A model generated the notes under the pieces. That model was not told where the DNA came from, did not search any database, and saw nothing but the letters and a program-made list of their open reading frames with translations. The position numbers and the translations under genes are program-made. A stretch of 64,000 bases of DNA from NCBI RefSeq assembly GCF_000524195.1, contig NW_020170398.1, positions 13,834 through 77,833 of the forward strand, written 5' to 3'. Below, in pieces: positions 12,989-27,140 of the stretch. The first letter of the stretch is position 1. Every line of letters begins with the position of its first letter. This stretch comes from Echinococcus granulosus. Lineage: Eukaryota; Platyhelminthes; Cestoda; Cyclophyllidea; Taeniidae.

Positions 12989-13560
12989 ATGTAGGGGGTA
13001 GAGACTGCCTTGACGACGAGAGAAGCCGCAATACATACAGTAGAGTTTAGGGCCAATAGAATGGCCCAGGAGTCAGCCCACTTGGATAGAGTTCACCCGA
13101 ATGATCTTATTTCGAATTCCAAGACTTCAACAAACAATCAATACATTACAATTAATTTATTTACTCTGGAAATTCAGGGTGTATTTAATAACTCCTAATG
13201 TAACCACAGTCATGCCCACAGTTTATGGGAACCCATAAACTGTGCAGTTTCACTAGTGAGTCAGTTACATACCATAATCATTTTACAACTGATTAAACCC
13301 TAGTGTTATTTATGAGAAAATATTGTAGCCACTCGAGTCCTCCCTGAAGTTAAAAGAAGTCGTAATACCAGGGCGGAAAGTGTATTGCCGGCTTGCAGAA
13401 GGGTGATCGCAACTGGCAGCGGAAGTACAGCCGTGAAGCCGTAAGTGTCCGCGTAACCTAACCGCAGCGTTACGCAAGCAACCAACGCATCAAAATCAGT
13501 TTTCCACTTATCCAAAGTGGAATACGACTTAAAGCGAGAAGATCGCAAGTCTGTTTGACT
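12989..13560 (+). repeat. Element E (palindrome plus direct repeats), copy 1
   Basis: Two direct repeats beginning TGTAG, at 12989 and 13323 (334 apart), flank a short middle with a perfect palindrome. After the second repeat comes agaagtcgtaataccagggc and a conserved tail, aagtgtccgcgtaacc. Other copies are at 25481, 26699, 43760 (minus) and 50520 (minus). No coding capacity was seen. Confidence 0.75.
13217..13244. repeat. Perfect 13-bp-arm palindrome in element E
   Basis: CACAGTTTATGGG, a 2-base AA centre, then CCCATAAACTGTG. Related hairpins occupy the same place in the other E copies. Confidence 0.95.
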
Positions 13561-16500
13561 ACTTTACGCGATAGCAGTGTAGCCAGTCGTCAACGAACTT
13601 GTCGTGTATGTCATGTGTCACATGTGACAATGGGCTGAGATGAGGAAATCGGTGGTGACATGAGGTGAAACGACGACAATTTTTTTAAAGCCAAACATTG
13701 ACTCCAAAACTGCTACAGTTCTGTTCTTTACGAGGCAGCTTCCAACAGCAAACATTCTGTGCTTAAGTGGACTATGCCATTGCTATTCACAACTTGTACA
13801 AATGCATGGTTACACCCCCAGCTCTCTTGCAACCTCCGTCGAGAAATAAACTTGAGATCTTGCCTTCATCTCTCGGTGGCGTAAGTTTAACAAATCAGGC
13901 ATTCTGAGTGCTCTGAATTTGTCACACAACTTTTCTAAAATTGTAATGTACCAGCAAACTACTCTACCAGAGACTCATTCATTACTACCCTTGACGGAAA
14001 TGAATCCGGACTTCCGACACACCTTCGGCTTGCAAAAACCACATGACAGGATACCGTCTGCCATGGATAGAGTGCGTGTAATCCTCGCAGCCGCCTTCAC
14101 TCTACAGGGTGGCAGCTCTTTAACCTTGAGGGTCATCCGACTTCCCAAACAGTAAACACTGACACAGTTAACTACCAGTTGTCCGCCTTCCCACTTCGTG
14201 TCCTTAAAGCAAATAAGGCTTTCTAGGTTGTGTCTATTCTGGTCCAATCTGTTGATAATATAGACGGTGTGTTAGAATCAAGCGATAAACCACTGCTAAA
14301 ATGTATTACAGGCGAATGATTTAATTCCCGTTGCTCGTGGTACTCATTAACAAATGGCATCCTCGTGCATCATCGCGTGTGTCCTAAACGCAGTTTAAAC
14401 TCTTCTACTACATTGTTAAATTCCCAGTCATGAGTATAAAATGAAATTAGGGCTTTTAATACCAGGGTAAACCTGATTTCCTTAACTAAGCTCACACGTC
14501 ACAAATGTGTGACGTGTGGTATTTATGGGTTTTTGGTAACTGTTGTAAAAAAACCATCACAATTAGGTTGGATAACCCTAAAACAACACAACAAATGCAA
14601 GACGCGCCTAGTCGGAGAAAAAATCCTTTTTTGTTTGTTGGTGAGAAATGGATGGAGATTGGTGGTGTATCAGAGGAATGAGGTATTTGGGCTGAGCTGG
14701 AAAAGTTCCCTCCCAGAATCTAGTGTTCGACGTGTCCAAATGTCCCTTCAATAGGGGAAGGCACTTATCCACACAACCCCCTTTAGTGCTTTGCACAAAT
14801 AACCGGTAGTGGAAGTGCATTTCAATTAAATCGTCCTCAATTTCCCCAAGCACTACATAATATGTGAAGATTAGTCTACATAACTGACGATGTATTGGAA
14901 AAATCAACTGTAAAATAAGTACGTCACCAAGCATTTGCCATTTACTATTAACTCTTGTTCACTCGCATTCCTTAGTGAGGAAGACGAAATTCCCCTCCTT
15001 GTTTGAACCATGTATGGCTGATTAGCAGGTGAAGTGGACATTGCATAGCAATTCGTGCATGAGGGGTCAGATCACATTGCAACTGATACATCCTCATAAT
15101 GCTTTGACATTCCCTTCAACTCTGCGTTAGGCTTAGACGGCACTTTATTCCCTACACATTGTACTTCTGCTCGGTGGCATGGTCTTTGTGCCATGCCAGT
15201 AACCTCAGCTCTTCTACATGGCAGTCATATATCTTCCACCCCACTCCTGTGGCCTCTTACTGCCTTAAGGAAGGCTTGGCTGCTGCATTCTTCCCACTAA
15301 AATAGAAGGTATTTTTCTTTACAGATACCTTCCAATACGCAAATATTTTTAGTTGAAAAATGGCCTTAAGCCCCCTCTTCAACTCAGTTTGCCTTTCAGT
15401 AGAACAGCGCACTCTTGCGCCACCAACGTGTAGCAAATTTAGCGAAGAATAATTGCACTTCCTATAAGATTGTTGATTAACAGTTTATTGTATCTGTCCA
15501 TTGGCCTGCTACGGAGCCTTTCCTTGAAGTAGGAGAGGTTTTGATAGGAAAAATGTTACAAGTCAGTTAGAGGTCAGAGTGAACGTTTTAAAGTAAAGCT
15601 TTGATAACATGAAGCAACATACCCGAGTTTGCCCTTGAGAATTCAAACGGTTCCTTAATCGTTCATTTCACCTTTGATGATAACATTAAGGAACTCGTGC
15701 CAAAATTACATGCATGTCATCAATGATAAATTATTGTGCAGGCACCCAAGTTCTCGAAAATTAATCACATCGCCAAGGAAGTAGTTCTTTCACTTATTAG
15801 TTGGTAAAAAGTGCGCATTTCCAGCATCCCGAGACTGGCCTGAAAATGAAAGAAGACCTAATACTCGGGCAGATTGTATGCATTCGATATGGAGAAGGGA
15901 TTGGGACTACTGGCATATCCCAGAGGCGCATCTGCTCGGCGGCCATACAATGACGGAGCTGCCGGGTGTCCCGTTGTTAAAACTGACAGTTGAACAAGCG
16001 ATTAACGTAGTATAGTTGTTGGCGATTATGAAGCAGGAAAAAATTCAGATTGCGCTGTTCTTAGCATAACTTTGTGATTCCACTCAGTTGCGAAGCAGCG
16101 AAATTCAGCCTTGTGGCACCTTATTCCAATGTGGTATGCTATGACAGAGAGCACTATCCAGAAATGGGTAATTGTGTTGACAGATCACTCACGCTTTCCC
16201 ACAAATCAAGACTACGCCTGTGATGTGTGTGAGTGTGCGTGTGGCACATCACAGACGCAACTACTCACCGTGACTTCTACACTTGTAGAAGTGCAAACAG
16301 TAATTGTGGTTGAGATCCGTCTACTCGACACAAGAGGTAAGTGAGTAGTAAAGGCTTCTCCTTGCTCGAAAAAGACATCAAGGGCATGTTAATTAGTGAG
16401 GATAAGGTGCTGCTATCACTTCTACTCCTACTGCTGCCCTTGCTCTTGCAACGCAACACAGTACAAGAGCACAAAACTCTAGAGGGGACAACGCAGCACA

Positions 16501-18400
16501 GCGTAAATCCTCACGCCATGCATCGCAAAGATTAAATCACGAATACCCTAGACCACATTTCAGGATGGAAGGAGTGAGGATGCTAAGAGTGCCTCATCCT
16601 CATTTTTCTTCCTATTCCTTCTACTCCCCACCCACCCCAACTTTTCTGAGTACTGACTTTCATCTCGACATGAGACGGTTCATCATACGAGCTTATGCCA
16701 TACTCCAGATGACAGTTGATAGGTGGAAGTGAGTTTGGAGTGAAGGAAGTTGGGACTGGATTCACCTACTTTCTGGATCCTGGTGGCGAGATGTTGTGTA
16801 GCACTGACATTCGCAGTTTGTTTTTACTTGTTTGACAAGGGTGGTAAATTGTGGAATGTGATGGTGATTACTTTGGCATAAGAGTCCTACATTTTAGTTC
16901 ATGAGGTCTTCCACAGTTGTCTCATCTTTTATGCACAACTAAACGAGATTATTGTTTTGCTTTTCACAGGTAGGTCTAGCTCTTAATTCCGACTTGACGT
17001 TCAGCGGTTTCCGTAATTTTGCGTCCACATTCAATACCATGCAGCAGAACCGTGGCAATTCTTTCCTCAAGTGCACTTCAAAATGAAGGGAATGGGACAC
17101 AAATGTAGTAACATAAGCACAGCTTGCGTTTCTTCTTTGCTTTTAAGCTCTTATTTGGACTTGTTTTTATGCTGTTATCCTAGAGGCAGCATTCGTGTGA
17201 CCTCCCCCTGCGTAATTTGCTGAAGAACTTTTCCATAGGATGGATCATTTTGAACTGCGAAGGAATTGTAAATGAAAGGAAAAAGAAGGAACACAGGCAT
17301 TGTTAGTAGAACTGACTCGCATCGCATGACTTCAAGCCCAACGGGATGTATGCATACTGTCATCGTTAACAAAGAAGGAAGGAAGACTGAGCCTCGGATC
17401 TCCATCTATCCTACTGACATATTGTGGCATTGGATGTCACTGGCGAAATGAAATTAGGCGAGAACCAGCCTTCATAATGATTGACCGATGTTTTGAACCA
17501 AATATGGGTGTCAAAGAGCAATCACTTCAGCCAGACATTTAGAGAAGAGGTCTCGTGTCCACAGGGTAAGGTAAAATGGTTGTGTTTAGGGGCATGTAAC
17601 AAACAATTCCTCAAAGTTAATTTCCATACTGGTCTCTCTCCAGCAATGGTGCTTTCACAAAACACGAATTTTGGTCTAGTCCAATGTCACTGCTGTTATA
17701 ACCCTCCTCTAGGAGTGAATCCACCAAGGCTTAACCATCCTTAGCAGATGGTTTCCCCTGCGACGTTCAGATGTGTCAACTGGTCAAAGGAAACAGCAGT
17801 GTATGCAATTTGGATCGGGTTTGGTCCCTTCTACCACAAATGTGGGGCATCGAGTCAATCTCGATGTCATTACAGGTCATACTATTATGGAATAAAGTTA
17901 ACAATTAATGTACAGACTGACCAGTGTGATATGGGCAGGACTAGAAGTTGATGGCACCACGACAAGTATTGAAGAGTCGGTATTCCACTCTCAATGGTAA
18001 ATGGAGAATTAGGCTTGTTTGTTTTCATGGTTTTTCTCCACTTTATTTAGAGAACGTTTACGGAGTTTGAGCGTTGTCCTCATTATACCTTAAAGGGGTC
18101 CACTTTCCAACACTAAGCAAGCAAACACGTAAAGCTCTCATGCTCAACGCCACTCAATACTTCCATTTCTAAAGAATTGCTCTGTCTTCTTGCATGGTGT
18201 TGATTCAATTTGGTGCGTTCTAATGTGGTAGATGATGAAATGCCGGTTACCCATTTAACGTCAAATGCAATGGCAGTAAGGTGTGCTTAATTCAGGTGAA
18301 TTCAGTCCTCCCTAAGCAAACATTTGTTCCCACTCACCCTTTATCATTCATTGTGGAACTGGCTGGCGTCAGGTGACAACTGTTGATAATAAATGCAAAA
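13560..18400 (+). repeat. Segmental duplication block B, copy 1
   Basis: It aligns in the same orientation with 27140-30700. Clear anchors are 13620/27268 (catgtgacaatgggctgag), 13900/27520 (tctgagtgct), 14010/27630 (cttccgacac), 17000/29290, 17620/29960 and 18240/30560 (gttacccatttaacgt against gtcacccatttgaagt). No protein gene was recognised. The frame at 17481-17744 lies in a part repeated three times. Confidence 0.75.
15820..15960 (+). repeat. Solo fragment of element E
   Basis: Only the 5' direct-repeat unit is present: gaaagaagacctaatactcg followed by ggcagattgtatg. No palindrome follows. Confidence 0.5.
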
Positions 18401-18479
18401 CTGTAAGACAGTGGTTTAATGCCAGTATTCATCAGTGTTAGCACATATTGTATGCAAAAGAAATAATCCCACGACCTAG

Positions 18480-21400
18480 CACCTCATAAGATGAATTCGA
18501 TGGAACATTTGTGTCAAATCATGCACTTTGTTTACTTGGCATTGTAAATTGTAAATTCCACGTGCAAGGAATCTATCGAAGTGGAAACAGATAGTGTATA
18601 GGGAATCTTTTTCCCAGACGAATGCACTGGCCTCCTTAATTGTTAGACTTTGTGTCGTGCATGCATATGAGGATTGACGTAGCTTTCTTGGGATGGTACT
18701 TAAATCCGCGAAACACTACATTTTCCTATTCAGTTGGGTTATACAAATGCGAGTGGATTTTCTTCATTGGTGTTCCATTACAATGCATTTGCGAATTAGT
18801 AGAACGGGTTTGAAGCAGCCAAGCAACGTTTCCGTCAAGATGCATTGAGCAAAAATTGAATTCGGGTGCTTATGTTTTATATAGGTATGTTCATATACCA
18901 GTTTGGTTACGGATCACGTCATCATATTCTGTGAAGCATTCTATTTAGCAATATGTATTCACTTATTCATAGTTTATGTTGCAAGTCATATTTAGTATTA
19001 GAAATAGTTTTACTAGATTTTGATGAGGAAGTATTTTGCATTAATATTTTCTTAAAAAGATATCTTTTTGCACCTCTCTGACATCACTACCAAAGTTGTT
19101 TCGTTTACAATATTTGCCTGTTCAATCCTCTCCAGGCCTCACTTTCATTCACAATCTTATGCAAATACCTCCTTCCAAACATACTTCCAATACCTTGGTG
19201 TGCTGGATGCTCAAAGTTTCTCTGCCGCTTCCGATGTAACTGGTTGCTATGACTTATTGTTTGCTTCTGCATTTGTTTCTATGGTTTTCCAGATGCGTTT
19301 ATTTCAGGGCACAGTATGGAGATTATTATCACTCTCGCTAATACTTTACTCCCACTTCGAATCTTAGCATAGTGAAATGTCATTTAAATCTAATGGATGT
19401 GATTCAACACATTTATTACCATCTTGAAACGCGATCAAGGTGGGTATGCTTTGTATAACAACAAGTAGGTTTCAACAGCCTGCTGTTCTGGCACAGAAAT
19501 TGACGTTAGGTCTACTTTAAATCTGTGGTTTCAGCCTCAAGCCAAATTTGCAGTTTTTGGAGCAGGTGTATAATGCCGTGTTGGAAGGTAACGCATAACT
19601 CGAGGTTAGAATTTCAAGAATATTTAGTAACTGTTAGCGCTTTTGATGGAACAATTATTTACTATTTTCATGGATAGGAAAGGAAAGTGGTCATGCGCAT
19701 TCACATGGGTTAACAGTTCATCGTTTGATGTTTTTTATCCCTTTCATGTACATTAAATAGGTGTGCAGGATACATTTAGATTTCTTGAAGCAGGGCTGGC
19801 GGATTTTCTCCAGGATGGAATAGTAGGTGAGGGAGGAAAATAATACCTTTCCTCATCTCACCCCCTACATACCTTCAGGTGATGATTTTCACCTTATCTT
19901 GACATCACACAATCACTTGCGAAATATGAAAGGTGGTTTGGAAGTGAAAGTGAGTTGGAAGAAAGGGGTATGTTTAGAGGACGGGTTTGTCATACCCTTT
20001 CGATCAAAAACGGTGCATGAACTCGGTTCTTAGGTAAAATATGTAACTCATTTGGACATTGGTGGTTATTTTTCAACGAATGTATTAAATATTTGACGAG
20101 ACCTCATGCGGTAATTTGTTCTTTGTTTTGTGTACAAGTACAAACGAGCTTATTATGCAGACTTATGTACCTAACTGCTCTTGAATGCGAGATATTGGAT
20201 CAGAGTTTGATTGTGGAAGGCTTTTTAAACGCCTTCCATATCATTCTTTGCACCCTCAGCATGCTTGCCACCAGCGTCACTTCTACGATTGCCCCGTATT
20301 TATGTGCTCATGGTCATAAATGTGTCAGGGGTAGGTGGGTTGAGTTTAAAAGAGTAAGATGGGAGTAGAACATTCTATGTTCAAGGATAGGAACACACTT
20401 TGCGAACAAAATTTTGAATTAATCGGAAAATTTACTGACAGGCTGTATTGTGTTAGAACAAATGAACATCTCGGTTGTGGTGGTTCTTTATCACTCCGAG
20501 ACTTCAATAGAGAACATGCCAAGTTGACCGACATTCGTCCAGTTTTTTAATAGCTCTTCCCTTCCATGAATTTTGGGTTATTTTTTTAAGTACGGATTTG
20601 TCATTCAAAGTAAAAGTTGACTAAATTTGGAAGCAAAGGCCTCAAATGATGAATTTGGCCTCATAAGGATTATCCTCCTACGCATGTTCCATTCTAGCAT
20701 CAAATTTACGGAACATTCTTTTCTGCGATATTCATGCGATAAGCAAAAAGCCCGCTAATTAATGTGTTAATTATTATTTCTGACTAACTTAGTCGGTTTC
20801 CCATCGTGCCACTTTGCCTCCTCTTTTGTTGATTAACGACCGGTTCTGCCTGTTTATATGACCAATAAGTACTTATCCTCCTCTCAGTTAGGCTTTGCTA
20901 CCAACTTTTGTTAAAAAGCACTTTCAAAACTGGTTTTTCAACAAATTACGCACTCCATCCAATTGTGTCTTTGACCTTTGAATCCGCATCATTCATGTGG
21001 ATACTTAACTCCCGCTGCACTTAGATTATAGCATTATACGTTTCCGCACTTGACTCAGGCAAATTTTTAGTGATTTTGTTTTGCCCCACCTTCTTAACAG
21101 CTTGAAAAATTTACCGTTTTCACAATGGGATTCCTTATGTTTGCCTTGTGAGCACTACGAATCATTCGTTTTACTCCTGGTTTCTGGCCCATTGTCAAAT
21201 GTGCTCTATATGCGCATTTTCAACGCAAAATGAAGCCACCTTTCAGTAGTTTTCGATCCAACTCTCATTCGTTTTATTTCTTCTTACCTCTTGACCTAAA
21301 AGCATTTCACTTTGGACTTAGTTTCTTCCATCTGCAATTGCTCTTACAGTCTTACCAGATGCGTGAGCCTCCTGGATAACCGCCTCCCCAGTATTTGGTT

Positions 21401-23000
21401 TAGCAGACTAGTTAGTATTACTATTTAAACAATTGATACCGAAAAACTATATTTTAATTCCACCCGAAAAGTGACAGGGATGTTGTAGGCTCGAACAAAA
21501 AGGCTATCTTGCTGTGTGAGAATTAGGCAGGTTTGCTATAATAAACTGACAGAGTTACAACTTTCAAAAATAAAGAATGTCCCCACCAAAATATGTTTAT
21601 CGAGAGGTGAGTACTTAACGAACCTTGGTGTAATCACTAAAGGCTTTAATGGCACCAATCATAAAATTCTTACTTCCCATGGCATTTGGCCCCGACTAGA
21701 TCGTAATCCTCAAATACATCGGGAGGTGACCGTTAAATTGCCCTGTTCGCCTTCTTTTGCTTGACCTTCGAATTATCCTATTTTTATACTAATTCATTTT
21801 TCTGGCACTCTTGTGATTCTTGCCGTGTTTATCACGTGTACCACCACCTTTCTGTGGAATACAGTGGTGCAGGATTGGATGATGGTGAAAATAGAAGGCA
21901 TCCAAGGTAAGAATCGTTTGACAACCAACTTATTCGGGCACTGTTCCTTCATTAATCACATTGACAGCATTTGCTGTGACAGGGCTGTTGTAAACTATCC
22001 ACTCGCCTCAATAAATGATGTGATCGCCAGGCCCTGCGCTAAGTTGTTCGAAAAATCACGAACTGTGATTTGCAAGAACTTTGGGAGTAAATATTGAAAA
22101 TTTAGGGGAAGAATTTGAATACCCCAACCTCAAAGCATATTGTGAGACGAATCTGGCCACCAAAGAACTCATTCATGTGGTTTCTTCTGCTAATTTGGAC
22201 ACATTCTTGACGCTTACCAAATGTGGACACGTGCACAACGTTCTAAAATCTGAGAGTAAACCACGGTTATTCCTCTAAAGTTGGACGGAAATATTTTTCT
22301 CAAAGTATTGTTAGTGTGTTTAGGCACATTCGTTATCTTCTCCATCTTTCTATCCTTAGTCGTGGGTTATTTTAAGGAAAGTTAGATCTCTCGGGAAGGT
22401 TCACGTAATTAGTTATTCCTGTTGTGAAATTGAATGCTGTTGGTTCCCTTTCAATGCAAATTCAGCATCGTCTGATACATCTAGTAAACATGAACGCGAC
22501 CTGACTTCGAATTAATAACTGATGAATGTCAGAGTTGAGTACTCATTAGCGGGATGCCATCGTTTGTCATCCATCTCAAAATAGTGCAATTGTGGTCATT
22601 TATAAATGAAACTGCCCCAATTTGTGTCTTTTCAGAGAATGCCAATTAATCCTCGTTCTCATTTCAATTTAGAAATCAAGCTTAGTGATCTACGAGATGG
22701 CCTTAAATTTTTGGCGACATTCAACTTGCCCCATAACAATGACTGCTTATAACCTGTGTAGACCTACAGAATAAAAGCAGCTGTTGTTCACCTTCATACA
22801 CCATACGGCATGGAATTGCTTCTTTCTATCGTAGCGGTACTCTCTACTGCACTTTTTGCAGCCTCCCGAAGGGACCTATACATACTGTTCCAGGGTGTGG
22901 TTGTGGTGAACTGAAACATACTTTTGATGGCAAAATTATGGAAAGTCAGGATACTTCTTTCGCACTGGAAGAAGTCCGCTCCATCACCTATGTTCTTCAA
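18480..23000 (+). repeat. Segmental duplication block A, copy 2
   Basis: Diverged second copy of 2500-8450, about 1.4 kb shorter through several deletions. It starts within some tens of bases of the end of block B copy 1, as expected for tandem units. 20650-21030 has a third relative at 31500-31900. No intact gene was seen. The frame at 22081-22278 is open but not conserved as protein in copy 1. Confidence 0.75.
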
Positions 23001-24050
23001 CTTGAATACTCGAAAGCTTCTGTGTAGGTTTGCTTTTATTAATTGCTTCAGGGAGTGGAATCTTTACTTCAAAGCCTAAACTTTGCCAAAGATGCATGCA
23101 AATAGGTCCGGGCGTATGTTGGTGAGCCCAGGATGCATTCCTGTGGACAATCGAAAACTTCGATTACTAAATTCTTATCAGTTGTGCATTCCAAACATGC
23201 TACGAAAATTAGACTAATTTACAGTAGTTACTGTAACTCTTGATCGTACAGCCGTCTGTAGATTTACAGAAAGTTGCTCTCAAGGTAAATAAACAACTAA
23301 TTAAAATAAATAAACAAAATGAGTTCAGCCGGCAGATTTAACATGTAAGGAGGTTAAGCCCTTTGTTGCTATCAATTTGGTATCCGTAATTTCACAACTT
23401 CGCTTAAAGAAATAAGATTAGAGCAACATCTGCTTATACAATTGTAAAGTTGCTCATTTACAATAAGATAAGAGCAAATTATTTGTGAAAAAATTCATTG
23501 ATTCAGAATTAACTTATTAAAATATTTGTTATGACAGTCTACTCTGCAATTCTTCGCCAACAGAGCACAAGCTATGCGCGAAGTGTTCTTTTATGCAACT
23601 GTTGGTCTTCAGAATCCCAACCAAAATCACACCTAAACACTGCTGTCCTTGTTTCTGTGTCACTTTTATTTCTTATCTGTCCCTACTCTGTCAACTGTTA
23701 TCAGGCTAAAAAAACTGGGCTAATCACGTAAAGCAGCGCCGTTGGCGAAATATAGGGGATGGGGTGAGGCAGTGTTTTCCGCCTACCCTCCTCCCCGCCC
23801 TGACTTAAGTGCAAATCCTCGCATTAATAACTTTCCACCTTTTTTCCAAGATGGATGCGTTTTCATAGCTCACTAAAAGGAATGGGGAGTTGGTTCATAT
23901 TTTACAGGCTTATCGTGGTCTAATAACACACGTGGGTGGGGCTCCATTTGCTTATTAGCTCCCACTACCTCCCCTTCCATTTGTTGCAAGTACGAATTCC
24001 TTGCCATCACTCGCGTCTTTGACAACCGAACTTTGTGACTCGATAATTCT
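23000..24050. other. No gene recognised; AT-rich
   Basis: 23280-23530 is strongly AT-rich. A short frame at 23531-23731 has no visible support. Confidence 0.4.
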
Positions 24051-25380
24051 CAATCAACATGTCAGTAGCGATTCGTAGTTCCTCTCGACCATTAGGCATA
24101 AGGAATGGCACTGGTCACGATTCTTCCTGCTTTGTGGGAGTCAGCACCAGATTCGTATTTTGTTTGAACTATTTCTGCTTGGTAGCATTTGGCAAAGCAT
24201 GCAGCGTCTTCTTCAAAGCGTGTGCGAAAAGCATGACAGGAGGCTGGCTTTCGCACTTTTGGAATCATGGCAGATTCATTTTGTGTAGCGAATATTTCCA
24301 AATCCTCGGTTTTGGGTCTAACGGATACTTAAAAGGCAGAGCAGGATCAGAAGTACTTGCGTTGGACTATCGCACACTTATGCTTCAGTATGCTTATTTA
24401 TGAACAGCCATATGCCATATGCAACTGGCTGTATAACATGAGAAAAATCCTTGTATACATTTGAGAAACTGTCAAACAGATCAGTATTTAAACTGACTTG
24501 AGTATGAATACTAGGCGCCTTTGCCATTTATTCTTCCAGTTCAAGTTAGGCGCCTAATATTTGGCCTCAACGATACATTAGGAGACACTTTGATGATCTC
24601 AACTGCGGTTTTAAGTCTCCAACGCATGTGTTAAACTGCTATAATTTGCCCGTTAGTCTGCTACAGCGGTGAGGAAAAGTAGTGGAGCAAAGAAAAGAGA
24701 CTTGACCAATCAGCTACCCAGTAGCTCGGGAATCGTCTTTCTTCCCGCTTTTTTTACCATTCTACTCACAACAAGACTGCTGACCTAAAGAGGAGGAATT
24801 AGTCAGTATTTTGATTTCTACAATAGTCAAATAAAAACTGTGCTTCTTAATCTCTTTACGTCTTTTATGATAAAAATAACAGAGTAGATTTATTAATTTT
24901 GTGTTCCTTAGCGGTTATAGATGAGTACTTTCTAAAACGCTTTCAGTACTTCACTTCTCTTAGTAATATCAGTTTCTGTAGCACTCGTTCAAGCTTAGTA
25001 AAGTTGAATCCCTGCAATCGCGAAGCATTTCGGCAGAGTATCAAACGAATATGCTTTCTCACAGTCAAAGCATGAGATCCGCTCTAATTTTAACCAAGAC
25101 CACATAGAGTTGAGGACATACACTGTTATGATTTAGCGATTGGGATGGGCTCAAAATGCGTTAATAGTATTTGCTGTCTACTTCAAAAACGCAAAGAGTG
25201 TACTTATCTTTTCATTGGCCATTCATGATGGATATATTGTGATTGCACTCGGTTTATTCCTTATTCATTGGTCAATTGACCACACCGCATCATTTCGTTT
25301 GCCAAATTTATTCCTCAGTGTTTTTAAGCCATGGCACTTTTTTCCAGATTAGCAATTCAATTCTTCTGGTAATTTTTAAG
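24050..25380 (+). repeat. Block F, copy 1
   Basis: Its complement aligns with 43860-45130. 25140-25370 matches the complement of 43870-44110 (tgggctcaaaatgcgttaat near 25146), 24560-24700 matches the complement of 44550-44670, and 24150-24270 matches that of 45020-45110. The last piece reads ASCHAFR-R and DAAC on the minus strand, and likewise on plus at 45050-45100. Confidence 0.75.
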
Positions 25381-25480
25381 CAGTAATCTGAAACTCGTTG
25401 TCCTTCATTTTCACATTAATTTTATATGAAAAAATGATAGGAATGTCTTGGTTTTTAGTACGGTTCTCCTCATATATTTA

Positions 25481-25930
25481 TGCAGTGCTCGAGCCTCCCC
25501 TGAAGATGAAAGAGGATATAATATTCAGGTAAAGTATATATTTAACATACTGCAGCGATTGGGGCTGCTGAGGTGGCACGAAAACTGACCCACCTGACGA
25601 AGTTGCGATGGTGGAGCACTCGAGTGGCCTCACCACAAAGTCCACAAGTTTAATAAACAACCAAAGTAATGCAATTAATTTATTCTGAAAAGTCAAGGTT
25701 TATTCAACCACTCTTGATATGAATGCAGTCATTTTCTTTAGCTTGTGAGCACTCGTAAACTGTGAATTTTCACAGTGATACTTTTTTAAAACCAATTATA
25801 TTTAAATGCTATATGTGGGAAGATATTGTGGCACTGCGAGTTCGCCCTGCAGTCGAAGGAAGTCGTAATACTAGGGCAGAAAGTGCATTGTAGAGGTACA
25901 AAAGAGCCGATAGTAACTGGCAGTGAACCC
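25481..25930 (+). repeat. Element E, copy 2
   Basis: Direct repeats start at 25481 (TGCAGTGCTCGAGCC) and 25828 (TGTGGCACTGCGAG), 347 bases apart. Between them come gatggtggagcac, a sequence rich in aacaaccaaag, and the decayed palindrome gcttgtgagcactcgtaaac at 25741. Confidence 0.75.
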
Positions 25931-26698
25931 GCTTTTATTCATACTCTTTCCCTAATGGAGAAGCCGTACTTTCTCCCTTTTGATAAAACCATTTAGGTCT
26001 GATTAGCAGGTAAAATGGGCATTGCCCAAAAGTTCTTGCTTGAGTTAGGATAGTCAACCTAACAACTGGTGCATTTTTATAATGCTTTGACAGTCCGATA
26101 ACTCTGCGATCCACTACGAGGGCACCTAAGTTCCTGCACATTGTACTTCTCTTCATGTGCATGGTCTTTGCACCATGAGAGTAGCCTCAGCTATGCTGCA
26201 CGGCAGTCACGTATCTTCCACCTTATTACTAAGACTTCTCACCGCTTCAGGAAATACTCGAGTGCCATCCTTTGCCTAACAAAATATGAGCTACTTTTCA
26301 TCATATATACCTTACCATATACAATTCTTCTTATTTGAAAAAAAAAATACTGCTTTAGGCTGTTGCTTCAGCCTAGTTTACTTTTCAGCAGAAAAGCTCA
26401 CACTTAAGCCAGCAAAGTATAGCAACTTCAATCTAGAATAATCGCATTTTCTATTAGAATGCAGATTGGTTGTTACTTGTGTTCGTCCGCTGACCTGTTA
26501 TGAAACTCTTCTTTGAAGTAGGAGGTGGCAAATTAAGGAACGAATACCGAAGTTTGTATCTGCATTAATGTCAACAATGATATATAGGTATCCCAGTCTT
26601 AATAATTGCATCTCAAAGCCAATAGAAGGAGTAATTTCCGGTTGATTAAATTGCAACCATTTAAAGCAAAAGTTTAGACATTTTTTCAGTGGTATATT

Positions 26699-27140
26699 TG
26701 TAGCGCTGCTGGACTTCCCTGAAGATGAAGGACGACATAGCACTCGGGCCGACTATATACATTCGAAATTAGTGAGTCAGTTCCGTGTCGTAATTATTTT
26801 ATAACCAATAGAAAGAAAACTTTTTTGCAGGAAAAAATATTGCAGCCCCCGCGTTCTACGTAAAGCCAAAAGATTTCCAAATACTAGGGTGGAAATCGCA
26901 CCACCGACATAGTAAAGGGTTGAGGACAACTGGCAGCCGAGGCGGAGTCGCGGAGCTACAAGTGTCTGCATAACTTAAACGCAGTGTTGGAAAAACAATC
27001 AAAGTACCCAAATCAGATTGCTAAATCTTCAAAATCACCATCAAACAGTTTTGCCGTTGCTGTCACATTCATATCATTCTGCAATGTTAAGTACGTTCAT
27101 TTGCAAGGGATCACGTAGAGAACGTGACAATTGTTGCTCA
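26699..27140 (+). repeat. Element E, copy 3 (internal deletion)
   Basis: The first repeat starts at 26699 (TGTAGCGCTGCTGGACTTCC) and the second at about 26843, only some 145 apart, with the palindrome region lost. The tail (26950-27140) aligns well with the complement of 49890-50040. Confidence 0.65.
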
